Of a DNA stretch of 64,000 nt, positions 7,850-16,734 are shown piece by piece. The notes beneath the pieces are model-generated. The model saw only the letters and a list, made by a program, of their open reading frames with translations, was not told where the DNA came from and searched no databases. Origin of the DNA: CALLMM01 sp964429855. GTDB taxonomy: Bacteria > Armatimonadota > Chthonomonadetes > Chthonomonadales > CAJBBX01. How positions within the stretch are numbered: the stretch's first letter is position 1; each line of letters opens with the position of its first letter. The stretch covers positions 1-64,000 of the forward strand of contig CAYSDM010000020.1 of NCBI GenBank assembly GCA_964429855.1, in the 5' to 3' direction. The position numbers and the translations under genes were made by a program.

Positions 7850-8386
7850 ATGCCGAGAATTAACGCGGATACGCTGAACCTCGAAGAGCGGGTAGTCCGC
7901 ACAAATAAGGTGCAAAAGACCCATAAGGGCGGACGCACCATGAGTTGGAATGCGCTCGTGGTGGTGGGCGACCGGAAGGGTTTCGTGGGCGCGGGGATTG
8001 GCAAGGCGCGCGCGATCCCCGACGCCATTCGCAAAGGGGTTGAGGCTGCCAAGAAGAACATGATCGAGGTTCCGATTGTGGGAACGACGATCCCCCATGA
8101 GATCCTTGCCGCGCACGGCGCGGCGGAGGTGCTGCTCAAGCCCGCCTCTCCCGGTACGGGCATCGTCGCCGGAAGTTCCGTGCGCACGATCCTGGAACTG
8201 GCGGGGATCAGTGACGTGCTGGGCAAGTCGCTGGGATCGGCGAATGCGATCAATATCGCGTGGGCAACCCTGACGGCGCTGAAGCGGCTGAAGCGCGCCG
8301 AGACGGTCGCCAGCCTGCGCGGCAAAGAGGTCGGGGAACTGGTTCCCTGGCTGGTGAAACTTGAGGCGGCGGAAGGAGCGAGCTAG
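7850..8386 (+). CDS. rpsE: 30S ribosomal protein S5
   Basis: S5, 178 residues, part of the decoding and mRNA-entry region. The double-stranded RNA-binding part has KTHKGGRTMSWNALVVVGD and the following GFVGAGIGKA. The second domain has AAPx-type GTGIVAGSSVRTILELAGI. AAGGAGAT precedes the ATG. It ends 2 nt before rpmD. Confidence 0.98.
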   Translation: MPRINADTLNLEERVVRTNKVQKTHKGGRTMSWNALVVVGDRKGFVGAGIGKARAIPDAIRKGVEAAKKNMIEVPIVGTTIPHEILAAHGAAEVLLKPASPGTGIVAGSSVRTILELAGISDVLGKSLGSANAINIAWATLTALKRLKRAETVASLRGKEVGELVPWLVKLEAAEGAS

Positions 8387-8388
8387 AG

Positions 8389-8586
8389 ATGCGATCGCTG
8401 AAAATCACCCTGACTCGCAGCCCCATCGGGTTCAATGAGAAACAGAAACGCACCGCCGCCGCGCTGGGACTCTCCCGTATGTATAAGACGGTGCTGCGCC
8501 CGGATAATGACCAGGTGCGGGGCATGGTGCGCGCCATCGAGCACCTGGTAAAGGTGGAGACGGTCGAGACGGAGGCGGCAGCTTAA
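8389..8586 (+). CDS. rpmD: 50S ribosomal protein L30
   Basis: L30, 65 residues, normal size. The start MRSLKITLTRSPIGF and the NDQVRGMVRAIEHLVKVE segment are typical. AAGGAGCGAG from the end of rpsE supplies its ribosome site. A 94-nt gap separates it from rplO. Confidence 0.96.
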   Translation: MRSLKITLTRSPIGFNEKQKRTAAALGLSRMYKTVLRPDNDQVRGMVRAIEHLVKVETVETEAAA

Positions 8587-8680
8587 CGGCGCTTCGCCGC
8601 GCTCCGCGTGTCGAGCCGTTCAAAGAGTGAGCGGACGCCGAAAGGCGGCGCATTGCGAGAGGATAAGAGGCATATTTTCG

Positions 8681-9133
8681 ATGCAGATACATGATCTACA
8701 ACCGGCACCCGGTTCCAATAAGCGGCGCAAAGTCCTCGGGCGCGGACCTGGGTCGGGACATGGCAAGACCAGCGGGCGCGGGCATAAGGGAAATAAGGCG
8801 CGCGGGCAGGTCAACCCGAACTTCGAGGGCGGGCAGACTCCGCTCCATCGCCGCCTGCCGCAGCTTCGCGGCTTTAAGCCGGTCAATAAGACGTTTTACG
8901 CGATTGTAAACGTCGGCGCGCTGCAGGGATTCGAGGACGGAACCGAAGTGACCGCTGCGCTGCTTGCGGAGCGGGGGCTTCTTCGCAACGCGGAAGAGGC
9001 GTTGAAGATCCTGGGCGACGGCGTCCTCACCAAAAAGCTGTCGGTGGTCGCTCATAAGTTCAGCAAAAGCGCCCTGGAGAAGATTCAGGCCGTCGGCGGC
9101 ACCGCCGAAACCGTGAAGACGGCGCGGAGGTAG
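8681..9133 (+). CDS. rplO: 50S ribosomal protein L15
   Basis: L15, 150 residues from the ATG at 8681. An upstream in-frame start at 8627 is rejected because L15 begins MxIHDLxPAPGS. The Gly/Arg-rich N-terminal extension that threads into rRNA (GRGPGSGHGKTSGRGHKG) and the FEGGQTPLHRRLPQ motif are clear. It ends 5 nt before secY. Confidence 0.97.
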   Translation: MQIHDLQPAPGSNKRRKVLGRGPGSGHGKTSGRGHKGNKARGQVNPNFEGGQTPLHRRLPQLRGFKPVNKTFYAIVNVGALQGFEDGTEVTAALLAERGLLRNAEEALKILGDGVLTKKLSVVAHKFSKSALEKIQAVGGTAETVKTARR

Positions 9134-9138
9134 CTGAA

Positions 9139-10467
9139 ATGTTGGAGTCGCTGGCGAAGGCGTTTCAAATCCCGGAGTTGAAGCGTCGCATCTTTTTCAA
9201 CCTGGCGATGTTCGCCGTGTTTGTACTCGGTGTGCATATTCCGGTGCCGGGAGTGGATCACGACAAACTGGCCGCCATCTTCCAGCAGGGAGGCTTTCTG
9301 AACCTGGTGGATGTCTTTTCCGGCGGCGCCTTGCGCAAAATGACGCTCTTCGCCATGGGGATCACTCCCTATATCAACGCCTCCATCATCATGCAGATGC
9401 TGACCCTGGCGGTTCCGAAACTGGAGCAGCTCAGCAAAGAGGGCGAAGCCGGACGCAAACAGATCGCCCGAATCACGCGCCGCCTGACCATCGTGCTGGC
9501 GACGTTCCAGGCCGTCGGTTTCTCGTTCACCTTCCGCGAGGCGGCAGCCGGGGCTTCCTCCCTCTCACAGACGGTTGCCATCCTGCAGATGGTGATTATG
9601 ATGGTGGCGGGAACGATGTTCCTGCTGTGGATGGGCGAACAGATCACGGAGCGTGGAATCGGCAACGGTGTCTCGCTGATTATCTTCGCGGGAATTATGG
9701 CGAGCTTCCCGTTCCAGGTCGGGCAGGTGGCGGTGCAGGTGCGCGAAGGACTGGTAAGCGTGTTCGGCATCATTCTGTTCCTGGCGCTGTTCGTGGGAAC
9801 CATCTATCTCATCGTGATGATCACGCAGGCGGAGCGCAGGATACCGATCCAGCATGTGAAGAAACAGGTCGGGATGCGACAGACCGGAGGAAGCAACTTC
9901 CTGCCGATCAAGGTGAACACGGCGGGCGTTATTCCGATCATCTTCGCCATCTCGATGCTGCTCTTCCCCTCGCAGATTCTGGCGGCGGTTCCGGGCAATG
10001 ACGGATTCATCGGCGAGCTAAAGCGATGGGCGAACTATCTGACGCCGAGTACGCAGCACTGGTGGTCCTTGCTGATCTACGCGCTGATGATTGTCGCCTT
10101 CACCTACTTCTACACGGCGGTCGTCATGAATGTGAACGAGATGGCGGACAACCTGAAGAAGTATGGCAACTTTATTCCGGGCATCCGCCCGGGCCGCCCG
10201 ACGTTTGAGTATCTGGATCGCGTCGTCTCTCGCGTAACGCTGGCGGGAGCGGTGTTTCTGGCGGGCGTGGCGCTGGTGCAGTATATCGCGCCGGGCTTGA
10301 CCGGAGTCTCGCTCTCCTCGTTTGCCCTGATCGGAGGCACCTCGCTGCTGATTGTCGTGGGAGTCGCCATTGAGGTGATGCAGGCGATCGAAGCGCAGTT
10401 GATCATGCGCAACTATGAAGGCTTTATCAAGCAGTCGTCCAAGTCGCCCGCCGGATACTATGCCTGA
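9139..10467 (+). CDS. secY: Protein translocase subunit SecY
   Basis: SecY, 442 residues, the channel of the Sec translocon in the inner membrane. Ten hydrophobic segments are visible. The plug-region GGALRKMTLFAMGITPYINASI and the cytosolic loop with AERRIPIQH are well-conserved landmarks. Coupling to rplO (5 nt) and adk (27 nt) is the standard spc arrangement. No unusual insertions were seen. Confidence 0.98.
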   Translation: MLESLAKAFQIPELKRRIFFNLAMFAVFVLGVHIPVPGVDHDKLAAIFQQGGFLNLVDVFSGGALRKMTLFAMGITPYINASIIMQMLTLAVPKLEQLSKEGEAGRKQIARITRRLTIVLATFQAVGFSFTFREAAAGASSLSQTVAILQMVIMMVAGTMFLLWMGEQITERGIGNGVSLIIFAGIMASFPFQVGQVAVQVREGLVSVFGIILFLALFVGTIYLIVMITQAERRIPIQHVKKQVGMRQTGGSNFLPIKVNTAGVIPIIFAISMLLFPSQILAAVPGNDGFIGELKRWANYLTPSTQHWWSLLIYALMIVAFTYFYTAVVMNVNEMADNLKKYGNFIPGIRPGRPTFEYLDRVVSRVTLAGAVFLAGVALVQYIAPGLTGVSLSSFALIGGTSLLIVVGVAIEVMQAIEAQLIMRNYEGFIKQSSKSPAGYYA

Positions 10468-10494
10468 CAGGCTGCGCCTCAGAAAGGGGCGAGG

Positions 10495-11187
10495 ATGATA
10501 CTCGTACTGTTCGGTCCTCCCGGCGCGGGCAAAGGGACACAGGGGGCGCGAATCGTTCAGCAGCACGGCATTCCAAAGATCTCGACGGGGGAAATATTCC
10601 GCGATCTGGCCGCCGCCCATTCGGAACTGGGGCTGCGAGCGAAGGCGTACTGGTCGCAGGGCAAGCTGGTTCCCGACGAGATTGTGGTCGGTCTGGTGCA
10701 CGAGCGGGTTTCGGAGCCGGACTGCCGGAAGGGGTTCATTCTGGACGGTTTCCCCCGCACCATCTCGCAGGCGGATACCCTGCAAACGATGCTGGAGGAG
10801 ACGGGGAAGCATCTGGATGGGGTGTTGAACCTGCACGTGCAGGAGCCGGAACTGATCCGGCGTCTCTCCGGGAGGCGCACCTGTACCAACTGCGGCGCGA
10901 CCTATCACACGACGGCCATGCCGTCGCGTGTGGACGATATCTGCGATCACTGCGGCAACCGGCTCATCCAGCGCGCCGACGATACGCCAGAGTCGATCCA
11001 CCGGCGGCTGCTGGAGTATGAGGAGAAGACCGCTCCGCTGATTCACTACTATGAAGCGCGGGGCGTGCTCTATCATATAGATGCCAATGAGGAACCGAAC
11101 GCGGTTTTTGCCAAGGTGGAGGCTGTCCTGCGGAAGATCGCCTGCCAGGTTTTCAGGGCAGGCAGTACAGACGGAGAAGGCGCATAG
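10495..11187 (+). CDS. adk: Adenylate kinase (zinc-lid form)
   Basis: Adenylate kinase, 230 residues, converts ATP plus AMP to two ADP in the cytoplasm. The P-loop GPPGAGKGTQ is at residues 7-16, and the DGFPRTISQAD segment is the AMP-binding region. The LID carries CTNC and CDHC pairs, so this is the zinc-binding long form. The C-terminus is about 12 residues longer than usual. It lies between secY and map, as in many spc operons. Confidence 0.97.
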   Translation: MILVLFGPPGAGKGTQGARIVQQHGIPKISTGEIFRDLAAAHSELGLRAKAYWSQGKLVPDEIVVGLVHERVSEPDCRKGFILDGFPRTISQADTLQTMLEETGKHLDGVLNLHVQEPELIRRLSGRRTCTNCGATYHTTAMPSRVDDICDHCGNRLIQRADDTPESIHRRLLEYEEKTAPLIHYYEARGVLYHIDANEEPNAVFAKVEAVLRKIACQVFRAGSTDGEGA

Positions 11188-11190
11188 ACG

Positions 11191-11958
11191 ATGGTCATTC
11201 TGAAGACCGCCAGTGAAATAGAGAAGATGAAGGTTGCCGGGCGCGTGGTCTATCAGGCGCTGCAGGCGATGAAAGACGCCATCGTGCCTGGGCAGACAAC
11301 CACCTATGATCTGGAGAAGACTGCCATCGAGGTGCTGAACTCGCACGGAGCTACCTCTCCCTTTCTGGGATATGCGCCGCACAGTCACCCGCCCTACCCC
11401 GCCTGGACATGCATCTCGGTGAATGAAGAGGTGGTGCATGGGATACCGGGACGGCGCGTGCTGCAGGAGGGCGACATAGTTAGCTGCGATGTGGGAGTCC
11501 AACTGAACGGCTACTATGCCGACAGCGCGTGGACCTTTCCCGTCGGTCAGATTTCAGAGGAGGCGCAGCGTCTTCTGAAGGTTACCCGGGAGGCGCTCTA
11601 TAAGGGGATCGCTCAGGCGAAAGCCGGAAACCGCGTCGGGGATATCGGTCATGCGATTGAACGGTATGTGGCGCAGCACGGCTACTCGATTGTGCGTGAC
11701 CTGGTGGGGCATGGCGTCGGGCGTTCTCTGCATGAGGACCCGCAGATACCAAACTATGGCAGACCCGGAACCGGGGTTCCGCTGGAGCCGGGCATGACGA
11801 TCGCCATCGAGCCGATGGTAAACATAGGCCGGCGCGACATCCAGGCGCTTGCCGATGAGTGGACCATTGTGACCAGCGACCGCACGTTGTCCGCTCATTT
11901 TGAGCATACGGTCGCCATCACCAGAAACGGCGCGTTAATCATCACGCAGGGAGAATGA
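11191..11958 (+). CDS. map: Methionine aminopeptidase type I
   Basis: Removes N-terminal Met from nascent proteins. The 255 residues contain the metal ligands of the pita-bread fold: Asp in SCDVGVQL, Asp in YYADSAWTF, His in GHGVGRSLHE, Glu in IEPMV and Glu in HFEHTVAIT. Length is normal for type Ia. The stop codon is immediately followed by the infA start with no gap, so translation is probably coupled. Confidence 0.97.
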   Translation: MVILKTASEIEKMKVAGRVVYQALQAMKDAIVPGQTTTYDLEKTAIEVLNSHGATSPFLGYAPHSHPPYPAWTCISVNEEVVHGIPGRRVLQEGDIVSCDVGVQLNGYYADSAWTFPVGQISEEAQRLLKVTREALYKGIAQAKAGNRVGDIGHAIERYVAQHGYSIVRDLVGHGVGRSLHEDPQIPNYGRPGTGVPLEPGMTIAIEPMVNIGRRDIQALADEWTIVTSDRTLSAHFEHTVAITRNGALIITQGE

Positions 11959-12309
11959 ATGCCACCGAAAAAGACCACCCGCGGCGGCAGCGGCGGCGGT
12001 AGTCACCGACCGAAAGGCGGTGGCGGCGGCGGACGGGGTTCACGTCCCCAGGGAAGCGGCGGACGCGGTCACAGCCATCCGCCGGAGGACGATACCAAAG
12101 AGAAGGGTATCGAAGTGGAGGGCGTTGTGAGCGAGAATCTGCCCAATGCCATGTTTCGCGTGAAGCTTCAGACCGATCATGAGGTGCTGGCTCATGTCTC
12201 CGGCAAGATACGGATGAACTTCATCAAAATCCTGCCGGGTGACCGCGTTCTGGTGGAGTTGTCTCCGTATGACCTGACGCGGGGCCGCATTCTGTATCGC
12301 TATAAATAG
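11959..12309 (+). CDS. infA: Translation initiation factor IF-1 with long Gly/Arg N-terminal extension
   Basis: The C-terminal 70 residues are a normal IF-1 OB fold, with NAMFRVKL, SGKIRMNFIKILPGDRV and the final SPYDLTRGRILYRYK. The frame starts at the ATG directly after the map stop and adds about 47 residues before the core, mostly Gly, Arg, Ser and Pro with basic Lys at the start. There is no ATG between 11959 and the core. A GTG inside the core would cut off the first strand, so the extension looks real. Typical IF-1 is about 72 residues. GGGAGA upstream can serve as the ribosome site. Confidence 0.92.
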   Translation: MPPKKTTRGGSGGGSHRPKGGGGGGRGSRPQGSGGRGHSHPPEDDTKEKGIEVEGVVSENLPNAMFRVKLQTDHEVLAHVSGKIRMNFIKILPGDRVLVELSPYDLTRGRILYRYK

Positions 12310-12415
12310 AGGGCGTCGGCTGTACCGGACGCGAAAAACACGGGCCGCAGAGCGGTATCGCTGTGTGGTGCCGTCTTTTTGCGCGTTTTGATGCCTGCCC
12401 GGAAGTGAGGGACGA

Positions 12416-12529
12416 ATGAAAGTAAGAGCCTCTGTCAAAAAGATTTGCGACAAGTGCAAAATTATCCGGCGCGAAGGCGTCTTGCGCGTTATCTGCAAAA
12501 ATCCAAAGCATAAGCAGAGACAGGGATAG
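12416..12529 (+). CDS. rpmJ: 50S ribosomal protein L36
   Basis: A 37-residue L36 of the zinc-binding type, with Cys11, Cys14, Cys27 and His32. It begins MKVRASVKKICDKCK and ends HKQRQG. GGAAGTGAGGG lies just upstream of the ATG. It sits 106 nt after infA and 66 nt before rpsM, the usual position. Confidence 0.96.
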   Translation: MKVRASVKKICDKCKIIRREGVLRVICKNPKHKQRQG

Positions 12530-12595
12530 ACAGGGTCGGGAGGAGGGGAGCGCGCCGCGCTCTGAGCGCCTCCGACCCACACGGGAGGAAAAGCC

Positions 12596-12973
12596 TTGGC
12601 ACGTATTGCAGGAGTAGACCTGCCGCGCGATAAGCGCATCGAATACGCGCTGCCCTACATCTACGGGATCGGGCTGTCTGCCGCCAGGAAGATCGTGCGG
12701 CAGGCGAACATCAATCCCGATACGCGGGTGCGCGACCTGACCGAGGCGGAGACGAGCCGCCTGCGTGAGATCATTGAGCGCGACTACCGGGTCGAGGGAG
12801 ACCTTCGCCGCGAGGTGTCGCTCAACATCCGCCGTCTGGTGGAGATCGGCTGCTATCGGGGACTGCGCCATCGGCGCGGCTTGCCGGTGCGCGGTCAGCG
12901 CACCAAGACCAATGCGCGTATCCGCAAAGGCCCCAAGCGCACCGTCGCCGGCAAGAAGAAGGCGAAGAAGTAG
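12596..12973 (+). CDS. rpsM: 30S ribosomal protein S13
   Basis: S13, 125 residues, in the head of the small subunit, contacts the P-site tRNA and L5. The TTG start at 12596 has GGGAGGAAAA upstream. The GIGLSAARKI helix and the GCYRGLRHRRGLPVRGQRTK motif are diagnostic. The Lys-rich C-terminal tail that reaches the tRNA is present. Confidence 0.98.
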   Translation: MARIAGVDLPRDKRIEYALPYIYGIGLSAARKIVRQANINPDTRVRDLTEAETSRLREIIERDYRVEGDLRREVSLNIRRLVEIGCYRGLRHRRGLPVRGQRTKTNARIRKGPKRTVAGKKKAKK

Positions 12974-13052
12974 GAATCCGGTGACCGGAGAGGCGCAGCG
13001 ATGAGGCTATTCGGCGGCACGGTCTGACCTGTAGGAGCAAGGAAACAACGGT

Positions 13053-13454
13053 ATGGCAAATAAGCGAACGACGACCACCTCGCGCAATAAGCCCAAAGAG
13101 AAGAAGAATATTGCGCAGGGCGTGGTTCATATTCAGTGCACTTTTAATAACACGATTGTCACCATCACGGATGTGAAGGGGGCGGCGATCTCCTGGTCGA
13201 GCGCGGGAGCCATCGGCTTCAAAGGCACGAAGAAGGGAACGCCGTTTGCCGCACAACTGGCGTCGGAGAATGCGGCGCGCAAAGCGCGCGAACATGGTCT
13301 GCAACGGGTGGATGTGTTCGTCAAAGGACCGGGAGCCGGTCGAGAGACGGCGATTCGCTCGCTTCAGGCGGTGGGGCTGGAGGTTACGCTGATTAAAGAC
13401 GTGACCCCGATTCCGCACAACGGCTGCCGACCGCCGAAACGACGGCGCGTGTAG
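13053..13454 (+). CDS. rpsK: 30S ribosomal protein S11
   Basis: S11, 133 residues, in the small-subunit platform. GVVHIQCTFNNTIVTITD at residues 30-47 and the ending VTPIPHNGCRPPKRRRV are family signatures. AAGGAAA precedes the ATG. It is followed by 140 nt before rpsD with no clear terminator. Confidence 0.98.
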   Translation: MANKRTTTTSRNKPKEKKNIAQGVVHIQCTFNNTIVTITDVKGAAISWSSAGAIGFKGTKKGTPFAAQLASENAARKAREHGLQRVDVFVKGPGAGRETAIRSLQAVGLEVTLIKDVTPIPHNGCRPPKRRRV

Positions 13455-13594
13455 GAACGCAACCGTTCCGACACACGCCTGCATAATGCGCGGGAGGAGG
13501 AAGCGTCCGAACACCGACGTGTAAACTCCCAGGAGCGCGGATACGCGCTCTCGCGAAATGGTTAGAATACCACAAGGAGCATTAGAGACCGCTT

Positions 13595-14230
13595 ATGGCA
13601 ACGAATTCGGACCCCCGTTGTCGGCAGTGCCGCCGGGAGGGCGTCAAGCTCTTCCTCAAGGGGGAAAAGTGTATTCGGCACTGCACCCTGGATAAAGAGA
13701 AACGGAAAAAGCCGCCGGGAATGCACGGCAGCACCGTCGTTCAGAAGAAGCTGACGGAATACGGCGTTCAGCTTCGCGAGAAGCAGAAGCTGCGACGCAT
13801 CTACCGGGTGCTGGAGACGCAGTTCCGCAACTATCTGGCGGAGGCCGAGCGCCGCCGCGGCGTTACCGGCGAGAACCTGCTGCAACTGCTGGAGTTCCGG
13901 CTGGACAACGTGGTCTATCGTCTGGGGCTTGCTGGTTCCCGCGCTCAGGCGCGCCAGATGGTCAGTCATCGGTTTTTCACAGTAAACGGTCGTCGCGTCA
14001 ACATCCCCTCGTATCAGGTGCGGGTGGGTGACGCGATCGGCATTCATGAGTCGAAGTCGCAGACCGGGATTGTTAAAGAGGCGCGAGAGAAGTGGCATAC
14101 CCGGCCCCTGCCGGACTGGCTGGAGTTCAACGGAACCGACATGGTCGGCAAAGTGCTCGCCGTGCCCTCGCGCGATCAGATTGATACTGATATTCAGGAA
14201 CAACTGATCGTCGAGTTCTATTCGCGCTAA
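13595..14230 (+). CDS. rpsD: 30S ribosomal protein S4 (zinc form)
   Basis: S4, 211 residues, nucleates 16S 5'-domain assembly. The N-terminus has CRQC and CIRHC clusters, the C+ zinc variant. The S4 RNA-binding domain shows LDNVVYRLGLAGSRAQARQMV. It ends with the conserved LIVEFYSR. In many bacteria S4 is the translational repressor of the alpha operon, but I cannot show its target here. Confidence 0.98.
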   Translation: MATNSDPRCRQCRREGVKLFLKGEKCIRHCTLDKEKRKKPPGMHGSTVVQKKLTEYGVQLREKQKLRRIYRVLETQFRNYLAEAERRRGVTGENLLQLLEFRLDNVVYRLGLAGSRAQARQMVSHRFFTVNGRRVNIPSYQVRVGDAIGIHESKSQTGIVKEAREKWHTRPLPDWLEFNGTDMVGKVLAVPSRDQIDTDIQEQLIVEFYSR

Positions 14231-14311
14231 TCGTCGGGCGCTCCAGGTGAGGCGTGGGCAGGCGCTGCTCGCGGCTCACCTTTGTGTGCGCGCCCTGAAA
14301 AGAGGTTTGCT

Positions 14312-15322
14312 ATGGAACTGACATTGCCACGCATTGAGACGCTGGAAGAGTCGGGGACGTATGGCAAGTACATCGTCGAACCGCTCGAGCGCGGCTATGG
14401 CGTAACGCTGGGGAACTCCCTGCGGCGCGTGATGCTCTCTTCGATTGAGGGAGCGGCGATCACCTATGTCAAGATTGACAAGGTGCTGCACGAGTTCTCT
14501 ACGATCCCCGGTCTCAAAGAGGATACCACCGAACTGCTGCTGAACCTCAAAGACCTGTATGTGAAGGTCGAGCGCAACGGCAGCGGCAAGGTCGAGCCGA
14601 AGACCATCCGCATTGCGCGACGCGGCGAGGGCCGCATCACCGGAGCGGATGTGGAGTGCCCGGAGGGGGTGGAGGTGGTTAACCCGGAGGCCTATATCGC
14701 CACGATCTCCGATGAAGACGCCACCCTCAATATGGAGATGACGGTCGAGATCGGCAAGGGGTATGTGCTTCCGGACAAGCAGGAGCGCAAAGCCAGCCAG
14801 CCGATTGGCGTCATCCCGGTCGGCGCGGCGTTTACGCCGGTCCGCAAGGTGAACTATATCGTCGAGGCGACTCGCGTCGGCTTCAAGACCGACTATGAGC
14901 GGCTGGTGCTCGAAGTGACGACCAACGGAACGGTCGGTCCCAGCGAGGCGATCAGTCAGGCATCGGCGGTGCTGGTCCGCTACTTCCAGCACTTTATGGA
15001 GTTTGCCGGACCGAGCGCGTTGATCGCGCATACCGAGCGCACTCTGCCGGACAGCGCCGGAGGTCCTCAGGCTCCCGATGCCCGTATCGAAGAGCTGGAC
15101 TTTTCGGTGCGAACCTACAACTGTCTGAAGAAAGCCAATATTCTCACCATCGGCGAACTGGTGCAGACAACCGAGGCTGATCTGATGCAGATTCGTAACT
15201 TTGGAAAGAAGTCTCTCCTGGAAGTGCGCGAGAAGCTCGCGCAGTGGGGTCTCTCGCTCAAGGGAGGCAGCACGATCTCGACCGATGACGAAGACGGTTC
15301 CGACAACGACATCGAAGAGTAG
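14312..15322 (+). CDS. rpoA: RNA polymerase alpha subunit
   Basis: RpoA, 336 residues from the ATG at 14312. The in-frame GTG at 14282 is upstream of the conserved start, and AGAGGTTTGC lies before 14312. The N-terminal dimerisation domain has YGVTLGNSLRRVMLSS. The C-terminal domain has IEELDFSVRTYNCLKKANI and GKKSLLEVREKLAQWGLSL, which bind UP elements and activators. A short acidic end follows. Its place between rpsD and rplQ is the canonical alpha operon order. Confidence 0.98.
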   Translation: MELTLPRIETLEESGTYGKYIVEPLERGYGVTLGNSLRRVMLSSIEGAAITYVKIDKVLHEFSTIPGLKEDTTELLLNLKDLYVKVERNGSGKVEPKTIRIARRGEGRITGADVECPEGVEVVNPEAYIATISDEDATLNMEMTVEIGKGYVLPDKQERKASQPIGVIPVGAAFTPVRKVNYIVEATRVGFKTDYERLVLEVTTNGTVGPSEAISQASAVLVRYFQHFMEFAGPSALIAHTERTLPDSAGGPQAPDARIEELDFSVRTYNCLKKANILTIGELVQTTEADLMQIRNFGKKSLLEVREKLAQWGLSLKGGSTISTDDEDGSDNDIEE

Positions 15323-15360
15323 ACCGGGAGAGGATGACGCGATAGAGAAAGGAAACGACG

Positions 15361-15855
15361 ATGCGACACCGCGTGGGAGGGCGCAAGTTCAGTCTGCCGA
15401 GTGATCAGCGCCGCGCACTGCTTAAAGGGCTGGTGCGCGCGCTGTTCGCCAGCGAAAGCGGGCGAATCATCACCACGGAGACGCGCGCCAAGGAGGTGAA
15501 GCCCATCGCCGAGAAGCTCATCACGATTGCCAGGCGCAACGATATCCATGCCCGCCGCCGCGTGCGCGAGTATGTGGACTCCAACGTGTCGGAGTTCGGT
15601 ATCAACGCGGAGAACGGCAAACTGGCGCGCAACCCGGACTATGTGGTGCACGATCTGTTCGAGAAGATCGCGCCCCGCTACCGGAACCGCTCCGGAGGCT
15701 ATCTGCGAATCGTGCGGATCGGCGCGCGCCGGGGCGACGGCGCGCCGATGGTGGCGTTGCAGCTGGTAGAGGGCGAAGAGATCGAGACGCCGCAGGTCGA
15801 GACCCCGGTGGAGGTCACTCCGAAGCGGCGCGGGCTGTTCGGACGCCGCAAGTAG
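15361..15855 (+). CDS. rplQ: 50S ribosomal protein L17 with C-terminal extension
   Basis: L17, 164 residues. MRHRVGGRKFSLPSDQRRALL and the TETRAKEVKPIAEKLIT segment are family hallmarks, and the core ends with RRGDGAPMVALQLV. About 30 more residues with several Glu/Thr/Pro repeats and a basic RRGLFGRRK end extend beyond the usual stop. AAAGGAAACG precedes the ATG. Confidence 0.96.
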   Translation: MRHRVGGRKFSLPSDQRRALLKGLVRALFASESGRIITTETRAKEVKPIAEKLITIARRNDIHARRRVREYVDSNVSEFGINAENGKLARNPDYVVHDLFEKIAPRYRNRSGGYLRIVRIGARRGDGAPMVALQLVEGEEIETPQVETPVEVTPKRRGLFGRRK

Positions 15856-15898
15856 AAGATATGCCGGGGCGTGGACGCGCTCCGGCAGGTCTGACCGA

Positions 15899-16720
15899 AT
15901 GATGCGCCGCTTCAAGGTTACGGTCGAGTATGATGGCACGGATTTTGCCGGGTTTCAGTATCAGGCTGGACAGCGCAGCGTGCAGGCGGAGTTGGAGCGG
16001 GCGCTGGAGACGTTGACCGGACAGACGACGCGGGTGCATGGAGCGGGACGCACGGATGCGGGCGTTCATGCCCTGGGGCAGGTAATCAGTTTCGAGACGG
16101 AGACGCGGATCCCGATTGAAAAACTGCCCTGCGCCCTCAACAGCGCGCTGCCGACGGATGTGCGCGCTGTGGCGGCTGCGGAGGCGGAGGCGCGGTTTCA
16201 CGCGCGATTCAGCGCGCTCTCACGCGCTTATGTCTATGTGATCTTGCATCGCGCGCTGCCGTCCGCCCTGTTCGGGCGTTACACCTGTCACTATCCGCAT
16301 CCGCTCGATCTGGAGGCGATGCAGACCGGAGCGCGGCTGCTGGTCGGGACGCAGGACTTTGCCGCCTGGGCCAATGAGTCGCGGGAGGTGAACAGCACGG
16401 TTCGGGAGGTGTATCGCTGTGCGGTGCGCCGGCGCGGTCCGTTCGTGCTGGTGTATGTGGAGGCGAACGCCTTTCTGCGCGGGATGGTGCGTAGTATCGC
16501 GGGAACGCTGCTGCAGGTCGGCAGCGGGAAGCGCGCCCCGGACGAGATGGCGGAGATTACACGGTCTCTGCAACGCTCGCAAGCCGGTCCGTCCGCTCCC
16601 GCAAAAGGGCTGTGTCTGGTAAAAGTGCGTTATGCAGAGGAGCCGCGTCCGGCGGCTCGCGGTGAAATAGAAGAGCCAACCTCGACCCGTTGGGAGACGA
16701 CGGGTTTCGAGACGGAGTGA
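15899..16720 (+). CDS. truA: tRNA pseudouridine synthase A
   Basis: TruA, 273 residues, makes pseudouridine at positions 38-40 of the tRNA anticodon arm. The catalytic Asp lies in GAGRTDAGVHALGQV (about residues 46-60). The N-terminal VEYDGTDFAGFQYQ and the FLRGMVRSIAGTLL segment support the assignment. Genes for tRNA modification commonly follow rplQ. It overlaps no neighbour and is 14 nt before rplM. Confidence 0.97.
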   Translation: MMRRFKVTVEYDGTDFAGFQYQAGQRSVQAELERALETLTGQTTRVHGAGRTDAGVHALGQVISFETETRIPIEKLPCALNSALPTDVRAVAAAEAEARFHARFSALSRAYVYVILHRALPSALFGRYTCHYPHPLDLEAMQTGARLLVGTQDFAAWANESREVNSTVREVYRCAVRRRGPFVLVYVEANAFLRGMVRSIAGTLLQVGSGKRAPDEMAEITRSLQRSQAGPSAPAKGLCLVKVRYAEEPRPAARGEIEEPTSTRWETTGFETE

Positions 16721-16734
16721 GACAAGGAGTCATC

